From assembly GCF_018555385.1 (NCBI RefSeq), contig NZ_JAFEJS010000006.1, positions 1 through 64,000 of the forward strand: a stretch of DNA of 64,000 bases, given 5' to 3'. The notes beneath the pieces were generated by a model. It saw only the letters and a program-made list of their open reading frames with translations, made no database searches and had not been told where the DNA came from. Of this stretch, positions 26,332-35,371 are shown piece after piece. The stretch's first letter is position 1, and the number at the start of each line of letters is the position of its first letter. Source of the DNA: Bifidobacterium santillanense. Its GTDB lineage: Bacteria; Actinomycetota; Actinomycetes; Actinomycetales; Bifidobacteriaceae. Both the position numbers and the translations under genes were made by a program.

Positions 26332-26453
26332 CAGCCTTGCCTTGCCTTCCAGTGGGGATTCTTCTTGTTGATCACGTACAGGTGGCCGCGCCGACGGACA
26401 ACATAGGAACCGTCTTTGCGAGCCAGTGAGCGGACTGATGCTTTGACTTTCAT
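26331..26453 (-). CDS. rpmJ: Ribosomal protein bL36, cysteine-free form
   Basis: A 40-residue bL36 ([20 protein letters not shown], then [18 protein letters not shown]). The four zinc ligands of the classic form are absent. Ribosome binding site GAAAGGA. Confidence 0.88.
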   Translation of the reverse strand: MKVKASVRSLARKDGSYVVRRRGHLYVINKKNPHWKARQG

Positions 26454-26491
26454 ATCCGTTCCTTTCTTGTTGCGGATGGGGTGAGTTCGGA

Positions 26492-26749
26492 CTACTTCCT
26501 GCCGTATCGGGCGTTGAACTTCTGCACCTGGCCGGCGGTGTCGAGCACCACGTTCTTGCCGGTATAGAACGGGTGGCTGTAACTGGACACCTCCACGTTG
26601 ACGAGCGGGTAGGTGTTGCCGTCCTCCCAGTCGATGGTCGGCAGACTGTTGGCCTTGGAAACCAGTGTGGATTTGGTCAGGAAGTACTTGTCGGCGGAGC
26701 GGTCATAGAAGACCACGGGGCCGTATTCGGGGTGGATGCCTTCTTGCAT
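26492..26749 (-). CDS. rpmE2: Ribosomal protein bL31 type B
   Basis: An 85-residue type-B bL31: [20 protein letters not shown] and [20 protein letters not shown]. It lacks the CxxC pair of zinc-bound bL31. ATG 26749 follows AAAGG; the longer frame to 26809 overlaps uS14 and is unlikely. Confidence 0.92.
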   Translation of the reverse strand: MQEGIHPEYGPVVFYDRSADKYFLTKSTLVSKANSLPTIDWEDGNTYPLVNVEVSSYSHPFYTGKNVVLDTAGQVQKFNARYGRK

Positions 26750-26805
26750 GGTTATGGACCTTTGGTTGTGATTGATGGTTATTGGATTGTGGCCGCGCCG
26801 GTGAA

Positions 26806-27111
26806 TCACCAGCTGGACTTCACCACGCCGGGCAGCTCGCCCTTGTGCGCCTTCTCACGCAGGTTGATGCGCGAGAGTCCAAACTTGCGGTTGTAGGCAC
26901 GCGGGCGGCCGTCGATGGAATCGCGGTTGCGCAGGCGGGTGGGACTGGCGTCGCGGGGGAGTGCCTGCAGTTTGCGCATCGCCTCGGCGCGTTCTTCGGC
27001 ACTCAGATGCGGGTTGACGCTGTCGCGCTTGTACTCGGCGCGGCGTTCAGCGTATTTGGCGACCATGCGTTCGCGCTGCAATTGCCGGTTGATCTTACTG
27101 GTTTTGGCCAT
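26806..27111 (-). CDS. rpsN: Ribosomal protein uS14, zinc-independent long form
   Basis: A 101-residue uS14 with the long-form stretch [20 protein letters not shown] and ending GVVKSSW. No zinc-binding cysteines. Ribosome binding site GAAGGAG. Clustered with bL28, bL33 and bL31 paralogs as in other actinobacterial zinc-starvation operons. Confidence 0.93.
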   Translation of the reverse strand: MAKTSKINRQLQRERMVAKYAERRAEYKRDSVNPHLSAEERAEAMRKLQALPRDASPTRLRNRDSIDGRPRAYNRKFGLSRINLREKAHKGELPGVVKSSW

Positions 27112-27124
27112 GTCTGGCTCCTTC

Positions 27125-27295
27125 TCAGCGGGTTTCCCGGAACGGCACCCGTTTGCGGACCACCGGGTCGAACTTGATGAGTTCGAGGCGATCCGGTGTG
27201 TTGCGGCGATTCTTGGTGGTGGTGTAGGTGAAGCCGGTGCCTGCGGTGGATCGCAAAGTGATGACCGGACGTGCTGCGGCGGATTTGCTTGCCAT
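27125..27295 (-). CDS. rpmG: Ribosomal protein bL33, cysteine-free form
   Basis: A 56-residue bL33 ([39 protein letters not shown]). The two CxxC pairs of the zinc form are missing. It lies 13 bp before uS14 in the same operon. Confidence 0.92.
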   Translation of the reverse strand: MASKSAAARPVITLRSTAGTGFTYTTTKNRRNTPDRLELIKFDPVVRKRVPFRETR

Positions 27296-27352
27296 GATTG
27301 GTGCTTTCTATCGGGTGTCAGGGTATGGAGTGCGGATCGCGTCTTGCGCGTG

Positions 27353-27590
27353 TCAGTTGAGTTCCTGATTGCGCTGAATGCGCGCGAGGGCCGCCTTGAT
27401 GCCGATGCGGTCGATGGTCTTTATGCCCCGGGCGCTCACGGTAAGGGTGACGTGGCGCTGCAGGGACGGCACCCAGTACCGCTTGGATTGCAGGTTCGGG
27501 GCGAACGTTCGGCGTGTTTTCCTGTGCGAGTGGGAGACGCTGTTGCCGACCCCGGCGCGCGTTCCCAGAATTTGACATGTTTTTGGACAT
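27353..27590 (-). pseudogene. rpmB: Ribosomal protein bL28 paralog with a one-base frameshift
   Basis: From ATG 27590 the frame reads MSKNM and then leaves the bL28 sequence. Removing one A from the run of five A's (T's at 27580-27584, plus strand) gives MSKTCQILGTRAGVGN followed by SVSHSHRKTRRTFAPNLQSK and an intact C-terminal half to the stop at 27353, about 78 residues. So the gene is complete except for one extra base in a homopolymer. It is either a natural frameshift, a programmed slip, or a sequencing error. It is first in the Zur-linked operon. It still has one cysteine (TCQILG). Confidence 0.85.
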
Positions 27591-27609
27591 GTCTGCGACT
27601 ATATCATAA

Positions 27610-27624
27610 TGATAATCATTATCA
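27610..27624. promoter_or_regulatory. Zur-like operator
   Basis: TGATAATCATTATCA is a near-perfect palindrome of the form TGATAAT-N-ATTATCA, matching actinobacterial Zur boxes. It lies between the divergent bL28-to-bL32 operon and the CobW/Mrf-like gene and could shut both when zinc is plentiful. Confidence 0.8.
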
Positions 27625-27640
27625 AATCAGAAAGGCTGTC

Positions 27641-28414
27641 ATGATTCATCCGACATTGCAATCACAGGGAAACGCGGAGGGGAGCACTCCCGTGGTGCTG
27701 CTTACTGGCGCCGATCGGCTCAGCGCCGACTCGGTGGCGTTCTCGCTTGCCGACTCATGCCCGTCTGTGTGTTCGATTTCCTATGACGTGCGTCCGAATG
27801 GTGCCGTGGAGTCGGGGCTCGACATCATCCGCAACATCGTGCGTCCGCAGGCGAGCGGGGTGGTGTTCGGCGAGTCCGACTCATTCGGGCTCGAGGAGTG
27901 TTGCCTGAGCTGCACCGTCAAGCATGATCTCGAGCGGGTGCTGGAGTCGCTGTGCGGGCAGGCGGGCGTATTCCTGGTCTCGTTGCCGGTGGGTCTTGAA
28001 GCGACGCCGATCGCGCAGTACCTGTCCGATTCCTTCCGCATCAATGAGTGGGGCGAGTCGATGTTCGTGGGTGCCATCGCCAATGCCGTGGGTCTTGACG
28101 AATTCGAGGAGCGCTTCTTTGACGACGACCGGCTGTGCCTCTACGGCATGGGCGAGGCGGATGGCGTCTATGACGAGCGATCCACCGGCGCGGTGGTTTC
28201 CCGTTTGATTCGTGAGGCCTCGTGCGTGCTCGAATTGCCGGTGGTCGGTGCCGGTTGCCTGGCTCGCCATCTGGACGCGGACGGCGAATGCAAATGCCGC
28301 GACATCATCCGGGCGATCGCCTCGGCCGATGCGCTGATCTGCGAGGATGCCCACACCGTGGGGCTTGCCGATGTGGTGAGGGAGCCGTCCGGCGTTGTTT
28401 CGCCGCTGCTGTGA
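27641..28414 (+). CDS. CobW/COG0523-like zinc-response protein, possibly an Mrf homologue
   Basis: A 257-residue protein. It resembles the COG0523 metallochaperone family but the expected P-loop is lost: the segment reads VVLLTGADRLSADS with no GKT. The metal motif is kept as CCLSC (C87, C88, C91). In mycobacteria a CobW-like protein encoded with the zinc-independent ribosomal proteins (Mrf) recruits a hibernation factor to ribosomes and senses zinc through a CCxC motif. Position and motif fit that role; this is inference. ATG 27641 follows AGAAAGG and sits 16 bp after the Zur-like box. Confidence 0.65.
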   Translation: MIHPTLQSQGNAEGSTPVVLLTGADRLSADSVAFSLADSCPSVCSISYDVRPNGAVESGLDIIRNIVRPQASGVVFGESDSFGLEECCLSCTVKHDLERVLESLCGQAGVFLVSLPVGLEATPIAQYLSDSFRINEWGESMFVGAIANAVGLDEFEERFFDDDRLCLYGMGEADGVYDERSTGAVVSRLIREASCVLELPVVGAGCLARHLDADGECKCRDIIRAIASADALICEDAHTVGLADVVREPSGVVSPLL

Positions 28415-29188
28415 AGTGACGTGTCAGGAAACGACACTGTGCGGCAGCGCGCGATGGTGCGCAATCGATAGGCTGTTCGGATGGTGCGGCGCGGCATTGT
28501 GCCGAGGGGAGTGGACTCGCGCTATCGGGGAAGGCTCCTGGTATTCAAGGGTGCTTCGGTTCATGCCGAGGCGCCCTCTGCATTACTCTGGAAGGGAGTC
28601 GGAGAACAGTAAAGAATCGCACATAATCATAAAATCCCAAGGTTGTGCGGGAGGTGGGGCTCGATGTATTCCGGTTGACGGCGAGCAACTGCTGGACGCC
28701 GGTTGCAAGTGGTTGAATGTGGTCGTCGGCGTTGGGGTTGAGCATTGGCCTGCGGACTCCAACCTGTCGCGGATGGATGTACGGATGTAGAGGGGCCCTG
28801 CTTGGCAGGGAGGTAATCGGCTACGGGAAACCGCTTTTCCGTCAATCGAATGCGACGATGTGTCGCATTCCTGTGGATAACTGTGCCGTTATGGCTGTCC
28901 CGAGGCGTTCAGGCTATGGGCAAGTCACCAGAAATCGACAATTCGGAGTGGTTTCCTGCGGTGAGGCTATTTGTGATTGCTCCGTAGGTTCTTCGGGAGA
29001 TGCGCCCGGTTTGATTGTCGTTTGCGGTTGAGGGTCCTGGGGCGCTGCGGTGCCCCTGCGGAATAACCCAGCAAGGGGATGGCCGGCTCGGTGAGTGAGC
29101 CGTGCAGAGGGAGCATGACATGGTGACGGACTACGGCGCTCCCAGAACGAGCACCCTATAACGACACCAGCGCCCGTGGGAGAGACAT
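28415..29188. other. Long stretch without a supported gene
   Basis: About 770 bp between the Mrf-like gene and the tRNA-Ser terminator. Open frames here have poor codon use and no ribosome binding sites. One perfect DnaA-box sequence (TGTGGATAA at 28872-28880) occurs alone. The base composition is lower in GC than the flanks. Confidence 0.5.
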
Positions 29189-29227
29189 GAAAAAAGCCGG
29201 AATCCTTTGAAAATCAAGGGTTCCGGC
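29189..29227 (-). terminator. Terminator of tRNA-Ser
   Basis: GCCGGAATCC at 29196-29205 pairs with GGTTCCGGC ending at 29227, followed on the minus strand by six T's. Confidence 0.85.
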
Positions 29228-29232
29228 GATGG

Positions 29233-29317
29233 CGGAGGATACGAGATTCGAACTCGTGAGGCTGTTACACCAACACGCTTTCCAAGCGTGCGCCATAGAC
29301 CACTAGGCGAATCCTCC
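29233..29317 (-). tRNA. tRNA-Ser (GGA)
   Basis: 85 nt with the long variable arm. Acceptor GGAGGAT/ATCCTCC, anticodon arm CACGC-TTGGAAA-GCGTG with anticodon GGA, T-arm GAGTTCGAATCTC. Its 3' end recurs at 18551-18558 and 22351-22367, marking it as a probable integration target. Confidence 0.96.
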
Positions 29318-29512
29318 ATGTGCGTATCTCCGCCCCTGAACAAGCAGGCGTTGAACACAACTCGTCATACATTACCAGAGATCTGGAAAAGCGCCACCGT
29401 ACGGCGTGTCGCGTTGTGTTGCAACGGTTTCCCAAACCGCCACAGTGGGGTACCGTGCGTCAGCGGTCCCTCCGGCTACCGCGTGGCGGCACATGGTGAG
29501 AGAATAAGGCAC

Positions 29513-30574
29513 ATGACTGATGTGAAGGTTTCCGCAGACAAGCCCGCCAAGGCCGCGACCCCCAAGAAGACCATCGACAAGCTCGCCATGGTCATCACCA
29601 CCTACAAGCGCCAGAACCTGCTCGCCACCCTGTTCGAGTCGATCCTCGCGCTCGAGCAGGCCCCGTGGCGCATCGTCGTCGTCGACAACGAGCAGTCCGA
29701 CGAGACCAAGACCATGGTCGAGGACCTCGAGGCCAAGGCCAACGCGCAGTGGGGCAGGACGGTCGCCGACCGCTCCGGCAACCAGTCCCGCGTCGTCTAC
29801 GCGCCGCAGACCGCCAACCTCGGCGGCGCCGGCGGCTTCTCCGCGGGCGTCAGGAAGGCCTACCAGCTCGGCGCTGAATGGTTCTGGGTGATGGATGACG
29901 ACGTCGCCGTCCTGCCCGACGGCATCGCCAAGCTCGCCCCGTGGACCAAACGCCACGAGGTCATCCAGGGCAGCCGCTTCGACTACGACGGCGGCCCGTT
30001 CTACTGGCAGTACGACTTCCGCATCGGCCTGGGAATCCCGAACCCGATCGCCCCGGCCGCGTTCGGCCGCGCCGGCTACCGCACGATGAACACGCTGTGC
30101 TTCGAGGGCGGTCTGTTCAACCGCCGCGTCGTCAGGGAGATCGGCCTGCCTGACCCGCGCTTCTTCATCTACTGGGACGACACGATCTACGGCTACCGCG
30201 CGAGCAAGGTCACCGCGCCGATCGTCGTGCCCGACGTGGTCCTGCGCCGCACACGCGAGATCGGCAACTGGGACATCGCCGGCGTGCGCCAGCTCAACTC
30301 CACGTCCGACATGAACCGCTACCACATCATGCGCAACCGCGGCTACATGGCCCGCTACTTCATGGTCTACGGCGACTACCGTCCGTTCCTCTTCGCGCTC
30401 GGCACCGCCGCGACCGCCGCCAAGGAGCTCATCCGCCTCGTGATGGTCGACCGCGAGCACCTGAGGACCGGCATCGTCCAGATCGCGAAGGGCTGGTGGG
30501 ACTCCCGTAAGCTCCTGCACGACAACGCGTGGCGCCCGATGCCTGCGCCGCTGCCCGACGTGCTCGACGACTGA
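29513..30574 (+). CDS. Family-2 glycosyltransferase (GlfT2/rhamnosyltransferase-like)
   Basis: A 353-residue GT-A fold enzyme. It has the N-terminal nucleotide-sugar segment LAMVITTYKRQNLLATLFES, VVVDNEQSDET, the NLGGAGGFSAGV loop, and the metal-binding DDD (WFWVMDDDV, 128-130). A second acidic motif FFIYWDDTIYGYR is typical of galactofuranosyl- and rhamnosyl-transferases that extend cell-wall polysaccharide. ATG 29513 was chosen because the coding pattern starts there; the ribosome binding site is weak. The next gene, a large membrane protein, starts 34 bp later and is probably in the same pathway. Confidence 0.88.
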   Translation: MTDVKVSADKPAKAATPKKTIDKLAMVITTYKRQNLLATLFESILALEQAPWRIVVVDNEQSDETKTMVEDLEAKANAQWGRTVADRSGNQSRVVYAPQTANLGGAGGFSAGVRKAYQLGAEWFWVMDDDVAVLPDGIAKLAPWTKRHEVIQGSRFDYDGGPFYWQYDFRIGLGIPNPIAPAAFGRAGYRTMNTLCFEGGLFNRRVVREIGLPDPRFFIYWDDTIYGYRASKVTAPIVVPDVVLRRTREIGNWDIAGVRQLNSTSDMNRYHIMRNRGYMARYFMVYGDYRPFLFALGTAATAAKELIRLVMVDREHLRTGIVQIAKGWWDSRKLLHDNAWRPMPAPLPDVLDD

Positions 30575-30607
30575 CCCCAAGGGTCCGTAAAGGAGCCGCC
30601 CGCCGTC

Positions 30608-32773
30608 ATGTCACATATCCCGATGAAGGCCGATCCGCAGGACCCGCTCGGTCCGCGCGAACCCGAGTCGCGCGTCGCCGGATCGGCCGCCGCTTCAGCG
30701 CGCCTCGCCCTGCCCGTGTGCATGACGATCGGCGTCGCGCTCGCGTTCGCCGTGGTCGTCGCGTGGTTCCCGAAGGGGTACGCGGCCTGGCGTTATCCGC
30801 TGCATCAGATCGACGCGCCCGCGCACTACTACTTCATCCGGCGCATCCTCGACGAGGGCGTTGGCGCGGCCACGCACCTGTGGCCGAACGACGCGTACTA
30901 CCCGCCGCTGTTCCACCTGCTCGCCGCCGGACTGGTCGCCGTCTCGCGCCTGTTCGGCTGCGGCGTGACCATCTACACGGCGTTCAACGTCGTATGGATC
31001 GCGGGCGCGGGCCTCGTCTGGCCGGCCGCGATGCAGCTGCTCGCGTCCTACTGGACCTGCCGCGGCCTGCGCGACGCCCGCGCCGGACGGGCCGGACGCG
31101 GCGAGCCGCATGACGCATCCGTCGTCCCGGCTCCGGCCGGCGCCATGGTTCCGTGCGCGCTCACCTTCCCCTGCACGATGGCGCTCGTCGTGCCTCTCCT
31201 GTCGGTCGCGTCGGCCAGCCATCCGTTCCAGATGCTCGCCTCCGGTCCGCTCGTCGCGTACGGACTTGCGTTCTCGCTGCTGCCGTTCTGGCTGTACGCG
31301 ACGCTGCGACTGTTCGACGCGATCGCCGCACGCGCGCCCCGCGCCGAACTCGTCCGCTGGATCGCGTGGACCGTGGCGACCGGCGCCCTGACCCTCTTCG
31401 CCCACCCGCGCATGGCGTTCACCTGGCTGCTGTTCATCGGCCCGTTCCTGCTGCTGCGCCTGCCGTGGAGACTCATCCTCGCCGCGGCCGCCGCATGCGT
31501 GCTCGGCGCCGGCGCGTTCTTCGCGTACATGGTCACGCACTACAAGTCCGGCCGGTACTTCAATCCGGGCGACTGGTTCCACACGTTCGTGCCCAACCGC
31601 ACCGTTCCCGACGCGCTGCGCGTGTTCGTCACCGACAACATCGATGGCCCCGCGGGCATCGCTATGGCGGTGATGATCATCGCGTCGCTCGCCGTCGCGA
31701 TCGCGACGGTCGTCGGATCGTCCATAGTCGGACGACGCGTGCCGGCGGAAATGAACGGGGGAGCGGTCGCCGACTATTCGGCAACGTCGGACCGCGCCCT
31801 GCACAGGGACGCGGTCTCGGTCTTGCTCGTCGTCGCCCTATTCGCGCTGCTGTACGTGTGTTCGACCGCGCTGACCGGCTGGTTCCCGAACATCGTGGCC
31901 GCCGCGTGGTACCGCGCCGAGACCCGGCCGCTCACGATGATCCCGCTTGCCGTCGTCACGCTGCTCGTCTTCGCGGCGAGCGCGCTGCATGCGACGGCGG
32001 GGCGTCGGATGGGAAAGGGCATATCGGATGCGACCGCCGGTGCTGCTGAATCAGACGATACCTCCGTATCCGCCGATCCGGCCGATTCCGCCGCATCGTC
32101 CGCATCGTTCCGCGTCGCGCCCACCCGGCGCATGTCGTGCTCCCGGACCCTCTCCGCGGTTCTGGTTGCGGCCATCGCCGCGCTCGCCGTCGGCGCGCAG
32201 TTCGGCGGCGTCTATTACGAACCGGACGGGCCGCTCATCGGTTGGGGCAACTCGACCCGTGCAAGGCTCGCCAGCGACGTGTACGCGAACATGATGCTCA
32301 CCGACAACCAGCCCGACGAACAGCTCACCGACACGAAGTACACCATCCTCGCCGACGTGGCGCGCACGATCGAGCCCGGTGCGGCGGTCATCTCCGACCC
32401 GCTCAACGGCTCGATGTACGGCACGGCCGCGTTCGGCATGAACATGCTCTACCCGATCTACAACCCGATGGCCGAGAAGAACGGCGCGATCTTCGGCGCC
32501 GTCGAGCGCGCGTTCGACTCGGGCGACAGGACCTCCCTGCTGGACACGGTCTGCCCGATCGAGCCGGACAGGCCCGAGTACTTCCTCGTCATGGGCGGCC
32601 AGGCGCCGAGCCTGAAGATGTTCACGTTCCGCCAGCAGTACGATCCGTTCCACCGCGAGGACCTCATCGCGCAGTACGTCGCCGACGGCACGCTCGTCAA
32701 GGTGCGCGACTATGCGGACCGCGCCGACTACGCCAAGGGGTGGGCGCTCTACCGCTTCGGATGCGCCCGCTGA
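30608..32773 (+). CDS. Large polytopic membrane protein, GT-C-like
   Basis: A 721-residue protein with about twelve membrane helices in the first 530 residues and an outside C-terminal domain. The loop after helix 1 (HQIDAPAHYYFIRRILDEG, LWPNDAYYPPLFHLLAAGL) has the acidic residues and layout of GT-C glycosyltransferases of actinobacteria that use lipid-linked sugars. A Ser/Ala-rich linker (SVSADPADSAASSASFRVA) interrupts the last helices. Ribosome binding site AAAGGAG. It lies directly after the GT2 gene, which supports a role in surface polysaccharide assembly. Confidence 0.7.
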   Translation: MSHIPMKADPQDPLGPREPESRVAGSAAASARLALPVCMTIGVALAFAVVVAWFPKGYAAWRYPLHQIDAPAHYYFIRRILDEGVGAATHLWPNDAYYPPLFHLLAAGLVAVSRLFGCGVTIYTAFNVVWIAGAGLVWPAAMQLLASYWTCRGLRDARAGRAGRGEPHDASVVPAPAGAMVPCALTFPCTMALVVPLLSVASASHPFQMLASGPLVAYGLAFSLLPFWLYATLRLFDAIAARAPRAELVRWIAWTVATGALTLFAHPRMAFTWLLFIGPFLLLRLPWRLILAAAAACVLGAGAFFAYMVTHYKSGRYFNPGDWFHTFVPNRTVPDALRVFVTDNIDGPAGIAMAVMIIASLAVAIATVVGSSIVGRRVPAEMNGGAVADYSATSDRALHRDAVSVLLVVALFALLYVCSTALTGWFPNIVAAAWYRAETRPLTMIPLAVVTLLVFAASALHATAGRRMGKGISDATAGAAESDDTSVSADPADSAASSASFRVAPTRRMSCSRTLSAVLVAAIAALAVGAQFGGVYYEPDGPLIGWGNSTRARLASDVYANMMLTDNQPDEQLTDTKYTILADVARTIEPGAAVISDPLNGSMYGTAAFGMNMLYPIYNPMAEKNGAIFGAVERAFDSGDRTSLLDTVCPIEPDRPEYFLVMGGQAPSLKMFTFRQQYDPFHREDLIAQYVADGTLVKVRDYADRADYAKGWALYRFGCAR

Positions 32774-32787
32774 GGTAGAACGGGAAC

Positions 32788-33717
32788 ATGCTGTTCCAAG
32801 CCTGCTCCCTGCTGTTGGTCATCGTCGGCGCGTACGCGCTCAAGCATCTGCACGTCTTCGGCGAACGGGACTACAAGGTCGCGCAGGGTCTGGTGTTCAA
32901 CCTGACCCTGCCGTGCGCGATCATCCTGTCGTTCGCCACGAACAAGCACGACATGCGCATGCTGTGGATCGTGCTGTTCGGCTTCTTCGCCTGCCTGATC
33001 CCGCTGTTCGTCGTCTACTTCGGCTCGCGCGGCGACGAGCGCAACTACCGCGCGTTCCAGATGCTCAACGCGTCCGGCCTGAACCTGGGCGCGTTCTGCC
33101 TGCCGGTCGTGCAGACGTTCATGGGCGCCTCGGCCGGTCTGCCGGTCATCATGCTCGACATCGGCAACGCGACCGTCGCGACCGCCGGGTCCCTGACGAT
33201 CACGCGCACCCTGCTGCACATGGACGACAACTTCAAGGCCCTGCCGCTGGCGCTGCGCCTGCGCAACATCGCGCGCGACTTCCTGGGTTCGATCTCGTTC
33301 GACATCTACATGCTGATGCTCGTGTTCATGTTCCTGCACATCACCATCCCGCAGCCGATCGTCACCCTGATCACGCCGTTCGCCAACGCGAACGCGTTCT
33401 GCGCGATGGCGATGATCGGCCTCATGATGGAGGTGCCCGACAACCGCAAGGACAAGGTCGAACTGGCCAAGGTGATCGCCTGGCGCGCGGTGTTCGGCGT
33501 CCTGATCGCGCTGGCCGCGTGGTTCCTGCTGCCGTTCGACGTGCGCATCCGCGAGATCATCGTGCTCGGCTCGTTCGCCCCGATCACGATCTTCTCGACC
33601 AAGTTCACCGATTCCCTGACCGGCAACGCGAAGCTCGCCGGCTTCTCCCTGACCGTCACCGCCGTCATCAGCCTCGTCGTGATGACCGCCCTCCACGCGG
33701 CCCTGCCCGTGGCGTGA
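32788..33717 (+). CDS. AEC-family transporter (malate/auxin efflux carrier type)
   Basis: A 309-residue protein with ten helices in two five-helix halves. Family marks are VIVGAYALKHLHVFGERDYK, VAQGLVFNLTLPCAIILSF and NASGLNLGAFCLPVVQTFMG. The second half opens with RAVFGVLIALAAWFLLPFDV. Substrates in bacteria include malate and other organic anions. It lies 14 bp after the membrane protein and may be in the same transcript. Confidence 0.88.
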   Translation: MLFQACSLLLVIVGAYALKHLHVFGERDYKVAQGLVFNLTLPCAIILSFATNKHDMRMLWIVLFGFFACLIPLFVVYFGSRGDERNYRAFQMLNASGLNLGAFCLPVVQTFMGASAGLPVIMLDIGNATVATAGSLTITRTLLHMDDNFKALPLALRLRNIARDFLGSISFDIYMLMLVFMFLHITIPQPIVTLITPFANANAFCAMAMIGLMMEVPDNRKDKVELAKVIAWRAVFGVLIALAAWFLLPFDVRIREIIVLGSFAPITIFSTKFTDSLTGNAKLAGFSLTVTAVISLVVMTALHAALPVA

Positions 33718-33747
33718 GGGGCGGTCCATATGGGCGGGGTGGAATAA

Positions 33748-34914
33748 TCACTCGAGACTCGCGATGGTGCGGCGCATCTGATGGAATGCGCCGTGTTCGC
33801 GCAGGTAGTCACGCAGATAAGGCAGCTTGAAGTCCACGAACCCGTAGGAGGTCTGGTAGATGATGTCCTCCTTGATGAGCTGCGTGCGGTATACGTTCGC
33901 GTAGATCGGATTGCGCTCCAGTCGTCTGGCTATCTCGCCGGTGGAGGACGGTCCGTCGTCCTGGGCCATGGCGAGCAGGTAGTCGCAGGCCATGGCCGAC
34001 AGGCCATCCAGTGCAGGGCCGTGCACCATGTCGCCGAGTTTGATTTTCGCCTGGGCTATGCCCTTGGCGGCCGCTTCCGGTGTGATGACGTGAGCGTCCG
34101 CCGTGGGGCCGGTCTCGGAGGCGCGCCATGTCCAATAGCCGACCAGCTGGATCATGAACGGGTATCCGTTGGTGGCCTGCGCGAGTGCCGACAGCACCGC
34201 GTCATCCACGTTCTTGTCGTTGGCTTCTATGGTGTCCGCGAACGCTTGGCGGACGGCGTCGAGGGGCACGTCGCCCAAGTGCTTGCGCTCGGCACGACGC
34301 AGGAACGTCAGGACGTTGTCGTTGATGACATCCTCCACCATCGAGGGCAGTCCCGCGAAGATGAACGCGATGTTGCGCTGCTCTCGGATGAGGTGCTGCA
34401 CCGCCGTGGCGAGCGCACGAATCTCGTCGATGCCGGACGCCTGCACCTCGTCGAGGGTGATGAGGATGCCCTGCCGCTTGCGCTCCAGCTTGTCGAGTCG
34501 TTCCGACATGGCTCGGCGAAAGTCCAGAGCCCGATCCGCCGCCGGGGCGAACTGCGCTGATCCCAGATTCAACGAGGCGGCCACGGGCGCTCCAGGTACC
34601 GACAGCGAGGCTGTCGGCATGGTCACCGAGCTGAGATGCGTTTTGGATTTCCCCGACAGGGATCCGATGAGTCGGTCGATGAACCCCGACTCGGCGGTTT
34701 CGTCGATGACGAGCCATCCTCGCTGGCGGGCGAGGTCGCCAAGGGCATTGAGCATCACGGTTTTCCCGACGCCTCGGGCGCCGGTCAGGTACATGAGTCT
34801 GCCGGGCGCACCGACCCCGTCGTCCAAGGCGTAGGAGAAGTCCTCGATGTCGTCGCCGCGGCCGACCAGCACGGGAGGAGTCATGCCGGCGGTGGGTTTG
34901 AATGGATTGGGCAT
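33748..34914 (-). CDS. AAA ATPase (ORC1/AAA_16-like)
   Basis: A 388-residue P-loop ATPase. Walker A is TGARGVGKTVML, Walker B is GILITLDEVQASG, and sensor-1-like FIFAGLPSM follows. The C-terminal 90 residues form a winged-helix-like domain (SSTGEIARRLERNPIYANVY). Such single ATPases are widespread in bifidobacteria and resemble those of ATPase-nuclease or anti-phage pairs, but no partner is adjacent. Ribosome binding site AAGGAG. Function unknown. Confidence 0.8.
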   Translation of the reverse strand: MPNPFKPTAGMTPPVLVGRGDDIEDFSYALDDGVGAPGRLMYLTGARGVGKTVMLNALGDLARQRGWLVIDETAESGFIDRLIGSLSGKSKTHLSSVTMPTASLSVPGAPVAASLNLGSAQFAPAADRALDFRRAMSERLDKLERKRQGILITLDEVQASGIDEIRALATAVQHLIREQRNIAFIFAGLPSMVEDVINDNVLTFLRRAERKHLGDVPLDAVRQAFADTIEANDKNVDDAVLSALAQATNGYPFMIQLVGYWTWRASETGPTADAHVITPEAAAKGIAQAKIKLGDMVHGPALDGLSAMACDYLLAMAQDDGPSSTGEIARRLERNPIYANVYRTQLIKEDIIYQTSYGFVDFKLPYLRDYLREHGAFHQMRRTIASLE

Positions 34915-35116
34915 GACATGCTCCTTGTCGTTGGAGGGGGGGCGAGATGAGTCGGCGCCTCGGCAGAACTTATAAAAGATATAAAAACTATAAAAAAGTA
35001 TAATGGCGCACTGGGACGCACTGGGAAGCCACGAAGGGAGGACTGCTGCCGGTGGCGTGAGGGGGACTGCCGTTTCGACGGTGTCCCATCTTCGGCGGGT
35101 ATGGCGCGGATCCTCA

Positions 35117-35165
35117 TTAGTGACTCGTAATACTCTTCATCGTGAGTCAGTTAATCGTGAGTCAG
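35117..35165 (+). promoter_or_regulatory. Repeated TGAGTCA half-sites upstream of urease
   Basis: TCGTGAGTCAG occurs at 35140-35150 and 35155-35165, a 15-bp direct repeat, and the complement TGACTC occurs at 35121-35126. Together they look like a cluster of binding sites for a dimeric regulator about 210 bp before ureAB. An A/T-rich run at 34968-35001 lies further upstream. The regulator is unknown. Confidence 0.5.
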
Positions 35166-35371
35166 CTCATGCGGCTGGAAGACATGATGGGAGACGGTGC
35201 CGTATGAGTAACCGGCATCCGTTCCGTAGGCCCGCGAAACATCCCGTTGCCATTGGGGTCGTAAAATGTGCCCGATTCGTGAGACGCGATGCGAGACGGC
35301 CCCGCCCGTGCCGGTCGCCCGCCCGTGCCCCGCGGCATCCACACCAACGACCGAAGGACGATGGGGGCCTG

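Noticed and set aside
27318..27590. A 90-residue protein starting MSKNMSNSGN
   Set aside because: It is the out-of-frame reading of the bL28 gene after the extra A.
28872..28880. DnaA box and possible replication origin
   Set aside because: Only one box, with no cluster, no dnaA or dnaN nearby.
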